A DNA stretch of 50,587 nt, from the NCBI RefSeq assembly GCF_001898115.1, contig NZ_MKSQ01000020.1, positions 1-50,587 on the forward strand, written 5' to 3'. Origin of the DNA: Allobosea sp. 67-29. Its GTDB lineage: Bacteria > Pseudomonadota > Alphaproteobacteria > Rhizobiales > Beijerinckiaceae. This document shows positions 24,712 through 32,621 of this stretch, piece by piece (positions within the stretch are counted from its first letter, which is position 1; the number at the start of each line of letters is the position of its first letter). The notes under the pieces were generated by a model, which was given only the letters and a program-made list of their open reading frames with translations, was not told the DNA's origin and made no database searches. The position numbers were made by a program, and so were the translations under genes.

Positions 24712-26547
24712 TTAGATGCCGGGCGGAATAGCGGCTCGCTCGTAAAACGACGCGCCAACCTGATTTGGGGGCCAAGCTGGCTCAACACCGCGCATTGCCA
24801 ATTCCCGCTTCAAGGCGGGCATATGCTGTCCGCGACTGCGGGCGAGCTCATGGAGCGACGCATATTGAGCTTTGAAACCTTCGATGGATTTGCGTGGAAC
24901 GGCGATATAGGGACATCGATTGATAGGGTTGATCCGGCTCTCAGTCGCGAGCAGCTGGCGCTCTACGAGCACGCTGACAACCCTATCGGTGGATCGAAGT
25001 AAGTCTGCAGCCTGACGCATTGTAAGATTGTCACCGTATTCACCGTGCGTAAGCCGTTTGATCTCGGACACATCGACCAAAATGGAATGGTATCCGGTTG
25101 TCGCGGTCCACGAGCCTACCCACCCCAACTGGTGATCGAGTATCAGTTTTACAATCTCCATCGCCGAGCAGCAGGCACGCTTCGCCGCTGCTGCGATGGT
25201 CAACTGGGGCCCCTCAGGTTCTTTAACCCATACAGCGTTGGCGGACAGGCGCCTTATGAATTCGTCAAGCTCACGGCGGTCGTAGCGCTGATCGCCTAGT
25301 TCGAGGCGGTCATGCCCTTCCACCGGCTGAATGAAGCCATGATCTGCCAGGAGTTTGGTGTGCACGCGCCCGGCATTGATGTAGGTCTCAGCCTGCTTCA
25401 GCGTGATGACGTTCTGGAGCATCTCGATGATCGGCTCACCTGCTGACAGGCGAAAGGTCACCAAGTTGTCGCTGAGGTGGTCGCTATCGGGCGGCAACAC
25501 GCCTGACGCGCGGAGCACCCTCCTGAGGCGCTTGTGATGGATTCCACTTGCGCGGGCCGCCGTGAAGACCGAGTGCAGCCGTCGTTCCTGAACAATTTGC
25601 TTGCCGAAGAGCCTGTCGTCCGGGCTGACAGGGGCCACGTCAGCGACGAAGTCGATGACGATGGCTTGAACCGGGTCGTAGTTCAGATCGCCCTTCATCG
25701 CGTACAACCATTTGAAGAATTGCCCAAACCAGGCCTGAGGGCCGGAGGCGCCTTGCCTGGCGCAACTGCTTGTCGACCAGAGATCGTGCAAGAACGCTCG
25801 AACATCGGCAGGACCGCCAGCGGCAATGTCGTACCCGCGGCTGCCGGCATGTCGCCAGTCCTCTTCGCTCAGATCGCGAATGGGCGCATCGCGCCCGTTG
25901 CGGTCTACGGCACCGATCACTTCGCAGGTTCTCCAGGCAACATAGAATGGCAGGCTGTCGAGCCAGCGGGGGCCGGCGCCGCCAGTCAGACGCGCTTCAA
26001 GATACTGCTCCAACTCTGTTGGATCGCCCGGCTTTGCCTCCTGAGCGAGTGTCGGAATATCAACGACGAGCGGTGCCATTCTCCGGGCAAAGTCATGAGT
26101 GGTCTGGTCGTTGCTGACCTCGCCGAACTCCACCAGCCGCACATGGTGCTTCAGGCAAACACGGTAATGTTGAAACAGCCAATCGCTGCGGCCGCTCGCT
26201 TGCCATGGACTGGCGCCATCGCCGAGATCCTCCGCCAGGCAGCGGGGGCAGGCCACGACTCGCGCTCGTCGGAGGGAGGATCTGACGAAGGTCTGCCCGC
26301 GATAGAGATAATGGTCATGCTCACGGACAATGGCCTGATCGAAGAGCTGCTCGACCGAAGCACCGGAGACGCTGGCAAACCGGCTCAACGCGGCCCGATC
26401 TCCGTCTACGATGTGCTGGTACTGGAAACCCATATCAAGCGCGAACACGCTGAGGCTCTGGGCGCGGTGCAGAAGTGCCAGCCGTGACAGGAAGCTCGCC
26501 GGTGACTCACCGGTCCGCAGCTCGAGCGAAGGATAGAGGCCGCTCAT
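24712..26547 (-). CDS. tniQ: TniQ/TnsD-like target-selection protein
   Basis: 611 residues. The N-terminal TniQ domain (about 1-150) shows SLELRTGESPASFLSRLA, then a zinc site C100-x2-C103 ... C131-x2-H134 (CPRCLAED and VCLKHH). The long remainder contains HTH-like segments (for example about 480-520, TMRQAADLLRSTDRVVSVLV). TniQ/TnsD proteins bind the attachment site and recruit the TnsC ATPase. At 611 residues it is longer than a minimal TniQ and more like TnsD (about 500), which suggests direct recognition of a fixed DNA target and not guide-RNA targeting. Its ATG overlaps the tnsC stop (ATGA). Confidence 0.88.
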   Translation of the reverse strand: MSGLYPSLELRTGESPASFLSRLALLHRAQSLSVFALDMGFQYQHIVDGDRAALSRFASVSGASVEQLFDQAIVREHDHYLYRGQTFVRSSLRRARVVACPRCLAEDLGDGASPWQASGRSDWLFQHYRVCLKHHVRLVEFGEVSNDQTTHDFARRMAPLVVDIPTLAQEAKPGDPTELEQYLEARLTGGAGPRWLDSLPFYVAWRTCEVIGAVDRNGRDAPIRDLSEEDWRHAGSRGYDIAAGGPADVRAFLHDLWSTSSCARQGASGPQAWFGQFFKWLYAMKGDLNYDPVQAIVIDFVADVAPVSPDDRLFGKQIVQERRLHSVFTAARASGIHHKRLRRVLRASGVLPPDSDHLSDNLVTFRLSAGEPIIEMLQNVITLKQAETYINAGRVHTKLLADHGFIQPVEGHDRLELGDQRYDRRELDEFIRRLSANAVWVKEPEGPQLTIAAAAKRACCSAMEIVKLILDHQLGWVGSWTATTGYHSILVDVSEIKRLTHGEYGDNLTMRQAADLLRSTDRVVSVLVERQLLATESRINPINRCPYIAVPRKSIEGFKAQYASLHELARSRGQHMPALKRELAMRGVEPAWPPNQVGASFYERAAIPPGI

Positions 26548-27605
26548 GAGCGACCTCCATTCTTGCGACCGCGACCACTACGACGCGGCGGGTCAATCGG
26601 TAGGACGGGCTCGATTGGCGGCTCATCAACCAGGACCTGTGAGCAATCGAGATCAGCCCAGTTTGGAGCCACGAATGGGTTCATCAGCGCGCCGCAGCCG
26701 GTTCGGTCTGTGTAGGCAGTGGCGAAGTGCTCGATCGAAAGCGCCTTCTCGTCCAACAGGGCCAGCTCGACGGCCTCGTGAATCAGCTCAATCACAAGCC
26801 CGAAGCGGTGCAAGGCGCCGTGGATCAGCCGAGGCGCGATCTGCTCGGCCGCGTCTTCGCCAATGGCGACGCCAACCACCTCCGCAAGGCCGCAGATGAT
26901 GCCTTCGACCATCTCATTGTCGTCGGGCAGCCTTAGCAGCGGAACCGACACAAACTGGCCACGACGGCGAATCTCGTCGATTTTGCGCATCTCGGGGATC
27001 AGGCTAGGCAAGCCCGAAATGATCAGGCCAACTGGCCAGGACGAGACCATCAGCGTCTTGAAGGTCTTCCTGATGTTGTCCATTTGGACCACGTTGGCGT
27101 TGTCCGTCAGATTGTGCGTCTCGTCGAAATGGATGATCAGCACACCGGCAACGGGTAGAAGCTCCAGGATGCGGGCCCAGATGATGTGATCCGCCAATTC
27201 CCGAGCCAGAGGGTAACCCAGTGCTCTGAGCACCTCTCGCCCGAGCGTTTTTAAGGTGCAAGGAGCTGGCACGATCACCCTGAGCAAGGGAGAGCGATGC
27301 TCTCCCCGAGGCTGAAGGATGGGGTGTGTTCGAAAAAGCCGCTCGAGAGATGCGGTTTTTCCGGTTCCGGCCTCCCCGCTCACGAAGAGGCAGCGCCCCT
27401 CATGCCGAGCGTGCGCTGGCTCGCTGCCAGACTGCCGCTGGCTCAGAACGGAACGCATCAGCGTATCGAACTTGCGCCTGAGCTCAGGATCCCATTCCGT
27501 CTCGATATGCTTGTTTTTCAGCTTTTCACGCGCCGCCAAAACGATTTTCTGCTGCTCTGAAAGCGAAACGCGGAATACCTCAATGAGGTCAGAGTTATAG
27601 GTCAT
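26544..27605 (-). CDS. tnsC: TnsC/TniB-like AAA+ transposition ATPase
   Basis: 353 residues from the ATG at 27605; upstream in-frame codons overlap tnsB and are not family-like. Walker A is GEAGTGKT (77-84), Walker B is LIIHFDETH with D161/E162, and a sensor/Arg-rich region (IDEIRRRGQFVSVPLLRL) follows. It ends with a basic Pro/Arg tail. TnsC filaments link the target selector (TniQ) to the TnsA/TnsB transposase. The start is 7 bp behind the tnsB stop; the end overlaps tniQ by 4 bp. The size lies between Tn402 TniB (about 300) and Tn7 TnsC (555), so naming by operon context. Confidence 0.88.
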   Translation of the reverse strand: MTYNSDLIEVFRVSLSEQQKIVLAAREKLKNKHIETEWDPELRRKFDTLMRSVLSQRQSGSEPAHARHEGRCLFVSGEAGTGKTASLERLFRTHPILQPRGEHRSPLLRVIVPAPCTLKTLGREVLRALGYPLARELADHIIWARILELLPVAGVLIIHFDETHNLTDNANVVQMDNIRKTFKTLMVSSWPVGLIISGLPSLIPEMRKIDEIRRRGQFVSVPLLRLPDDNEMVEGIICGLAEVVGVAIGEDAAEQIAPRLIHGALHRFGLVIELIHEAVELALLDEKALSIEHFATAYTDRTGCGALMNPFVAPNWADLDCSQVLVDEPPIEPVLPIDPPRRSGRGRKNGGRS

Positions 27606-27612
27606 GGAAATA

Positions 27613-29766
27613 TCAATCCGTAATCTTAAATGAACGGGTCTTGGCTTTGGGTGCGACAGCTGAAGGCACAGCGCGTTCGCTGGTCCCGGTCGGAATCGCC
27701 CCCGCGAGCAGATTGCCGACGAGCGGCGTGGCGCCGTCAGCCAGCTGCGCAGGTCGACCAAAGCCGTACCCGAGCTCCTTTTGTGCGTAGTCCAGTTCTT
27801 CGGTGCTGGGCCGAGTGGAGAAGATATTCACGCGGGCAGCAGCTGCCCTGCCAAGCTCCCAGGCATCCTTGATCGCCTTCGCGACGATCCTATCCGCAAC
27901 CGCCGCCTCAGCCTTGAATCGCCGCCGAAGATCCGCCTCCGCCGCGCGCCAAATTTTCAATGGGACGTCGTCGAAGCCGGGCCGTACGTTCGGAACTGCG
28001 AGCCAGCCGCCATCTTCGAGGCGGACGGAGACGTGACCGAGGTCCATATGGTCCATGCGGACCTCGAGGGTGACATCACCTCGCTGGCGGCGAAATTCCT
28101 GCAACTCGCGGCTATTGAAGTGGAGGCCGAACAAGTTGACGCCTTTGGGCGTCAAGCAGCAATCGCGCTTGACACCGAAGACGGCACGACGACGGTGGCG
28201 ATCAGGCGATGGAATGATCCCATAGGCCTTGACCAACCGCTTCCAGCAGTTGGCGGGTGTTTCTCCTTTCAAACCGGCGTGCGGAGTGTTGTGGTAGATG
28301 TCGAGCACCCACCGGGTGATGACATCGCAGAGCTCATGTAAGGTCAGGCTGACTCGGGCGACCGGGTCGTAATCACCCTTCGCCGCGATCGATTCAAAAG
28401 TCCGGCCGGTGTACGGGCAAAGCGCTTGCGTACCTGCTGTTCTGAAGAACCGCTCGATGCGACCCCGAAGTGACGGAATTCCGGCTGGCGGAGCTTCCGC
28501 GTCGGCTTCGAGATCGATGATCGCGCGACGAAACCGCAGGGACAGAAAAGCGGCCCCCTGATCATGAACAATGCGCTCGGGCGAGCCATAGAAGTCGTCT
28601 CGGCACATCGCGCCGGCGGCCAAGGCGTACGGCGCCTTCGGCGTCACCACCATCTCGAGAGTGTCCAACGCAAGCTCGGCCGTCGGTGTGAGGCCGAGCT
28701 TGAATCCAACACAGACGGATGTCGCGCTATCCAGGGCAGCGCATAGCCACGGACGAGCGGTTGCGATCTCTGACTGCAGCTTGTCTGAAAGCTTATCGAG
28801 GATCCCGAGATCTGCGCAGAGGGTTTGCAGGTTCACGCGCCATTCATCGATTTCAACGCGCTGAAGTGGCCGCTCGACGTCGACGCCGTTTTGCACCATC
28901 GCGAAGCGCTTTCTTGCGGCATCGAGACCGTAGCGGCATGCATGAACATCGAATTCGTGGAAGGAGTTGATCTCCGCCACCAAGCGCTCATAGCTTGGGA
29001 CCCGAAGCGGCTTTTCACCCGCCGCCTCCCGCTTCGGGTTTTCCTCCTCGATGATGTGAGCCTTCATTAGGCGATGGACATCGCGCTTGGTCGGCCGGGT
29101 TTCCGACATGTACATCTGGGTGAAGCGGTGCATGATCTGCCGCTCAGGCAGCCCCAGTCGCTCCGTTACACGGTTACCCGATCTGAAATAGCGCTTCCGG
29201 AGCGCGATAGCTCGTTCGCCGCCCTCCAGGTACCACTTGCGCCATTTGCGATAAGTGCGCGCGCTTGGAGGTTTGCGGCACCCAAGCTCGCGATCGCCAG
29301 CCTTCGGCTTGATGATTTCGCCATCTGCATTGCGGTTTGCAGTACGACTTAGCTCATCAGCATGGTCGCGCTGCGCGACAACTGGAGCCCACTTCTTATA
29401 GGATGCGTCCGAGAGAGTGGCATTCTTGGCCTGGATCTCCTTCTCCATCCCTCCGCAAAACCTCGTGCGCCACAGCACCTCTTCCTGCTGATCTTCTGGA
29501 ATCCAACTGATCAGCCCATCGACCGAATTGGAGGCAGCGGACGCTTTGCCCTCGGCAAATGCGCTCCGTTCAAAACGGAAGTCGGGCTTTGAGGAAGCCA
29601 GCAAGAGATCCCGGTCGGTGAAAGTCTCGACCACATCGGGATCATCAACGCGTTCGAGAATATATCCGTGGGGCAGACGGCGGCGGCGCTTGTAAGCGAT
29701 GTTGTTGATGACCAGGCGATCCTGGTACGACAGGCTGAAGCGCGGGGTGAATTCGGAGTTCATCAC
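27613..29766 (-). CDS. tnsB: TnsB-like DDE transposase
   Basis: 717 residues. N-terminal HTH DNA-binding regions (about 100-260) precede an RNase-H-fold catalytic core with D307 (VEIDEW), D402 (VHDQG) and E438 (GRIERF); 35 residues separate the second Asp and the Glu, the normal DD(35)E spacing. A Mu-transposase-type beta-barrel domain follows (about 540-610) and a basic C-terminal tail that may contact TnsC. It cuts the 3' ends of the transposon and joins them to the target. Its ATG overlaps the tnsA stop (ATGA). All three catalytic residues are present, so it may be active. Confidence 0.92.
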   Translation of the reverse strand: MMNSEFTPRFSLSYQDRLVINNIAYKRRRRLPHGYILERVDDPDVVETFTDRDLLLASSKPDFRFERSAFAEGKASAASNSVDGLISWIPEDQQEEVLWRTRFCGGMEKEIQAKNATLSDASYKKWAPVVAQRDHADELSRTANRNADGEIIKPKAGDRELGCRKPPSARTYRKWRKWYLEGGERAIALRKRYFRSGNRVTERLGLPERQIMHRFTQMYMSETRPTKRDVHRLMKAHIIEEENPKREAAGEKPLRVPSYERLVAEINSFHEFDVHACRYGLDAARKRFAMVQNGVDVERPLQRVEIDEWRVNLQTLCADLGILDKLSDKLQSEIATARPWLCAALDSATSVCVGFKLGLTPTAELALDTLEMVVTPKAPYALAAGAMCRDDFYGSPERIVHDQGAAFLSLRFRRAIIDLEADAEAPPAGIPSLRGRIERFFRTAGTQALCPYTGRTFESIAAKGDYDPVARVSLTLHELCDVITRWVLDIYHNTPHAGLKGETPANCWKRLVKAYGIIPSPDRHRRRAVFGVKRDCCLTPKGVNLFGLHFNSRELQEFRRQRGDVTLEVRMDHMDLGHVSVRLEDGGWLAVPNVRPGFDDVPLKIWRAAEADLRRRFKAEAAVADRIVAKAIKDAWELGRAAAARVNIFSTRPSTEELDYAQKELGYGFGRPAQLADGATPLVGNLLAGAIPTGTSERAVPSAVAPKAKTRSFKITD

Positions 29767-30467
29767 GCGACCTCCTCATTGCTCGAGGAGATCGTGAGCT
29801 CGATCCTAGCCAGATATCCGATGCGGGCATTGTCGATGACGCGAACGACGCCCGCGGCGATCAGGCGGATGATTGCCTGGAAGGCCTGACCTTCGAGGCC
29901 GCTCGCCTCGATGATCTGCCCGATCGTCGCGTACTTATGCTCGGCCAGAAGACGTTTGATGAGTTCGTCGTGCGCCGGGTTCGAGGTGCGAAGCGACTGC
30001 CTGAGCAAAACCGCGTTATGGACATGGTCTAGCGGGAGGTCCTCGTCGGTGACGAGCTTTACGCCATCGGCGAAGCTGCGCGGCAATTGCCGAGCGATGA
30101 GACTTAATGTCTCCAGAAAGCGAGTGCGTTTCGCGACTTCCATGGGCTTGACCGCGATTGCGATCTTCTTTCCCGATCGCAAAGTTGCCAGGAAGTCGAA
30201 TGTGTGCCGCCGAGGGGTACCTTCGGCGTCGACCCAGGTCACAGCGGGAGGCTGCTCTCGAAGGTCGACGACATCTGGATTGGTCGCGATGATTTGCGCC
30301 GCGTCACGTTCCTCACCAGACTCGCACATGACCTCGCGACCGTGGACAACGATGCTGGGTCGGCACGCCCCGCGGCTCTTGGAGTGGACATTTCGAGACG
30401 AACGCGACTCGCCCGGCAGATAGATCATCGGAGCCGGCGAAGAAGGCAGGTTTTCAATAGTAAGCAT
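29763..30467 (-). CDS. tnsA: TnsA-like endonuclease
   Basis: 234 residues from the ATG at 30467 (MLTIENLPSS), chosen over a TTG 56 codons upstream because the extra part is unlike TnsA. The restriction-enzyme-like core has E52/E53 (ESGEERDAAQI), D91 (HTFDFLAT) and K107 (IAVKP), matching the E-D-K catalytic set of TnsA nucleases. The C-terminal part (about 165-230) is a winged-helix domain. TnsA cleaves the 5' ends so that the element moves by cut-and-paste. It heads the four-gene tns operon, and its presence separates this element from Tn402/Tn5053-type TniA-TniB-TniQ transposons. Confidence 0.88.
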   Translation of the reverse strand: MLTIENLPSSPAPMIYLPGESRSSRNVHSKSRGACRPSIVVHGREVMCESGEERDAAQIIATNPDVVDLREQPPAVTWVDAEGTPRRHTFDFLATLRSGKKIAIAVKPMEVAKRTRFLETLSLIARQLPRSFADGVKLVTDEDLPLDHVHNAVLLRQSLRTSNPAHDELIKRLLAEHKYATIGQIIEASGLEGQAFQAIIRLIAAGVVRVIDNARIGYLARIELTISSSNEEVA

Positions 30468-30562
30468 CTTGGGGTTCTCTTCGGTAGGCACACTACCGCG
30501 ACCCCAATTTCTCGTGAAAACTGCTTGCGCTTTATCACGCGCGCATGTATACACGAGGAACT

Positions 30563-30587
30563 GAGTTCGGCAGCTGCCGGAGTTCGG
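30563..30587. promoter_or_regulatory. Repeat and palindrome upstream of tnsA
   Basis: Two direct copies of GAGTTCGG (30563-30570, 30580-30587) surround a perfect 12-bp palindrome CGGCAGCTGCCG (30568-30579), about 100 bp upstream of the tnsA start. This may be an operator of the tns promoter; whether it also serves as a transposon-end site is unknown since it does not match the TTCCGCAA repeats on the other side. Confidence 0.4.
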
Positions 30588-30636
30588 TAGGTCCACTCCG
30601 AGGTTTTCCAGTTCCGGAGGAGTGGGTTGTCTCAAG

Positions 30637-30666
30637 GGGACATTCTGACGGGCGTCAGAATGTCCC
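30637..30666 (+). terminator. Strong hairpin with T-rich tail upstream of tnsA
   Basis: GGGACATTCTGACG (30637-30650) is perfectly complementary to CGTCAGAATGTCCC (30653-30666), giving a stem of at least 12 bp; TTTCATTTTT follows on the plus strand. It would stop plus-strand transcription. It also stands between the small gene at 30698 and tnsA on the minus strand, where no T-run follows. Confidence 0.5.
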
Positions 30667-30697
30667 TTTCATTTTTGAGTCGGTTCGAGCTTCGTCT

Positions 30698-30925
30698 CTA
30701 CATTCCTGGTTCCTGATCTGGTTCGGGCTCGGTTCTGCCGATGAGAGGGAAGGCGATGATCTCGGCTGTTAGAACGGGCCTGACCCGCGCTTCAGCCTCG
30801 GCCTCCGCCAGAACGACCTGTGCGGCGGCCACGGATGCTGCGTGAATGGCACGCAGTGCGACCCGATCGCCAAATTCCACTCGGATTTGACCGAGCCGGA
30901 CTACGAGAGCAGCCAACTTCTCCAT
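30698..30925 (-). CDS. Small hypothetical protein, 75 aa
   Basis: 75 residues, Ala/Val/Glu-rich, predicted largely helical (about 1-50, KLAALVVRLGQIRVEFGDRV and AAQVVLAEAEAEARV), with a C-terminal acidic Pro-Glu tail (RTEPEPDQEPGM). A GGAG ribosome site lies 8 nt before the ATG. No family recognised. It is upstream of the tns operon in the same direction but separated from it by 230 bp with a hairpin, so it is likely separate. It could be transposon cargo or an accessory factor. Confidence 0.5.
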   Translation of the reverse strand: MEKLAALVVRLGQIRVEFGDRVALRAIHAASVAAAQVVLAEAEAEARVRPVLTAEIIAFPLIGRTEPEPDQEPGM

Positions 30926-31485
30926 TCCGTACTCCGTAGATGAAAGGGGTATGGTTCAGGTCGATTGGGCATGAACTAGCCAAAGTTGATGCTGCCTGTG
31001 CGTTTTCAATCTGTGTTTCTGTCGCGAAATCTCCATCTGTTATCCCAACTCATTCGCTGGTTGACGGGTTTGTACCTCAGGCAACGGTATCTCTGTCCAG
31101 CGATTTGACGCCGACTCATGACCGGTTTTGCGTCGACTTTACCGATTCGACTCTGTATTCGCTTTATGGTATGGGCGGGGTGATTATCGTTAGCGCCGGA
31201 CGAACCAAAAAAGCCGATCGCGGATGAAGCGATTCTATACCGGCTGCTTTGCGGGTTTGGTTAATTACTTGATAATGGGTTGCCGCGTCAGCTGACGCGA
31301 CGCGATAGGCGCCTTGTCGGTGAGTTCCGCTTGGCGTCGTCTTGGGCGCTAGCGACGTGTGGCTACCCGGATCGGCAGTTCTTTTTGGGGTATATGATGA
31401 GGCCTGCGTTGCCCTAGGCGCGTAGGATGGCGCAGGAAGTTAGGCCGACGGGCTTTTTGCCCGCGTGGGGCGTGAGAGCCGAGCG
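30926..31485. other. AT-richer non-coding stretch with a 16-bp palindrome
   Basis: About 560 bp with lower GC than its surroundings and no supported gene. A 95-codon frame from 30940 has no ribosome site and no similarity. A perfect palindrome CGCGTCAGCTGACGCG lies at 31284-31299, and a small hairpin CGGGC-TTTTT-GCCCG near 31448-31462. Foreign origin is likely. Confidence 0.45.
31284..31299. repeat. Perfect 16-bp palindrome
   Basis: CGCGTCAGCTGACGCG is fully self-complementary and sits in a gene-free stretch between the tns operon side and the small gene at 31486. Its position fits a regulator or recombinase site, but no partner copy was found in the window. Confidence 0.45.
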
Positions 31486-31725
31486 TTAAAGTTGGGCCGC
31501 CATCTGAAGTAGTGTCGTCAGTTCGCAGCCCAGTTCGTCGAACTCCTCATCGAGGAGTTGGTCCGATAGGGGCCCGTCGGCTATCGAAATTGTCGCACCT
31601 CGCGCCGGTGAGACCCGCCGTCTAATATCCGGGTGAGGGGGCGCCCCGCGGCGCCGCCGAGGAAGACTGGCAATGAGTTCTCGTTCGAGCGCGTTCGCGC
31701 GCCAGACCTGGGTCGTGCCTATCAT
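31486..31725 (-). CDS. Small hypothetical protein, 79 aa
   Basis: 79 residues from the ATG at 31725, preceded by GGAG at 8 nt; an alternative Met 12 codons upstream lacks a site. Sequence is MIGTTQVWRANALERELIAS, then a basic segment RRRRG, then an acidic end (LLDEEFDELGCELTTLLQ). No family recognised. The basic-then-acidic layout resembles small DNA- or protein-binding regulators. A TATACC motif in its upstream region (31900-31905) also occurs within the cluster near the HTH gene, hinting at shared control. Confidence 0.5.
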   Translation of the reverse strand: MIGTTQVWRANALERELIASLPRRRRGAPPHPDIRRRVSPARGATISIADGPLSDQLLDEEFDELGCELTTLLQMAAQL

Positions 31726-31960
31726 GGGAATTCTCCGCTGGCCTAAGTGGTTTGCAGGCACATCAACGGCCGTCGCGGCCGGTGGGCAGTTAGCGGAATG
31801 CGCCGATCAATCCGGCTCCGATGCAGGCCGATCCGGATCGGGCAAGTGCTGCTGCAGGCGGGCAGGGCGGTTACCTCGGGTTGGCCTCGACCTAATTAAT
31901 ATACCAGCGGTGTAGATAATTTCATACAATTCGACGCAATATGGTTAATTCTGAAGCGCA

Positions 31961-32389
31961 CTAATCTCGGGTTTTTGACCTGGGCGCTGGGAGGGGTTCG
32001 TTCAGAATGACGACACCAGTTCGCTCGCTTCCGATCAAAAAACGAGCGCCTTGCCTCTCTAGTTCCTGCCGAATTTTCCTGTTCGTTTCCAATTGTGGCG
32101 CGACAAATAAATTCTCGAAATCATTGATAGTTTTCTTGGAAACGCCAGCGCGCTCGTGAAGCGTCTGCTGCGAGATATTGAGAAGCTGTCGGGCTGCCTG
32201 GCACAAGAAGCCGGGAATTTCCTCATCTTCAGGCATCGGCAGCATGCTCCCCGACGTGAGCAGGATCGGACCATCCTTTTTTAGGTGGAAAATTCGTATA
32301 CTACTGGTATAATGATATACCTGGTCGCGAGGCTCGCCCGAAGGTGCGGCGGTCTCCGCAGGTGGATATGACTCCGACTTGGCCTTCAT
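31961..32389 (-). CDS. XRE-like helix-turn-helix regulator
   Basis: 142 residues if started at 32389. The C-terminal two thirds carry an HTH: FLCQAARQLLNISQQTLHER, then AGVSKKTINDFEN (about 61-95), followed by ETNRKIRQELERQGARFLIG and a beta-hairpin VVILNEPL, the pattern of short XRE-type regulators. The first 50 residues are low-complexity and may not be translated: a start at 32236 (MPEDEEIPG) has GGGGAG 10 nt upstream, and the intervening DNA looks like a promoter. It is divergent from the Xre-HAD fusion gene and probably regulates nearby accessory genes and itself. Confidence 0.7.
   Translation of the reverse strand: MKAKSESYPPAETAAPSGEPRDQVYHYTSSIRIFHLKKDGPILLTSGSMLPMPEDEEIPGFLCQAARQLLNISQQTLHERAGVSKKTINDFENLFVAPQLETNRKIRQELERQGARFLIGSERTGVVILNEPLPAPRSKTRD
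32296..32322. promoter_or_regulatory. Triple GTATA/TATAC element, probable operator-promoter of the HTH gene
   Basis: GTATAC (32296-32301), GGTATA (32306-32311) and TATACC (32316-32321) are spaced about 10 bp apart, one helical turn, and alternate in orientation. They lie 60-85 bp upstream of the alternative start at 32236. This supports the shorter HTH protein and autoregulation. A further TATACC is at 31900-31905. Confidence 0.4.
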
Positions 32390-32621
32390 CAGCGCTTCTT
32401 CACCAACAGTGCCTGCGAGCTATGTCGTTACGCGACATCGAGCGATGTGGCGTTCTGTTTTGAAAAATTCCGCATAAGCGGCTGAATCAACGTGAACGGG
32501 AGCATCGCAAAAATGGTGGTCCCGGTCGAGTTTGCTCAGGCGTTCAAAGGCTGATCTCGCCGTTTATCCGCAGCTTCCCGCGAAGTTGTCCGCAAACAGC
32601 AATTCGCCGCACGAGGTCCAA

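Noticed and set aside
24458..30467. Tn402/Tn5053-type (TniA-TniB-TniQ) transposon
   Set aside because: A TnsA-like nuclease with E/D/K residues heads the operon, and TniR is absent, which fits Tn7-like elements better.
30940..31227. 95-codon plus-strand frame
   Set aside because: No ribosome-binding site, no family resemblance, and it covers AT-rich probable regulatory DNA.
32468..32475. TTCCGCAT as the opposite end of the Tn7-like element
   Set aside because: Only eight bases resemble the repeats at 24.5 kb, it is a single copy, and the longer RTAGT part is missing.
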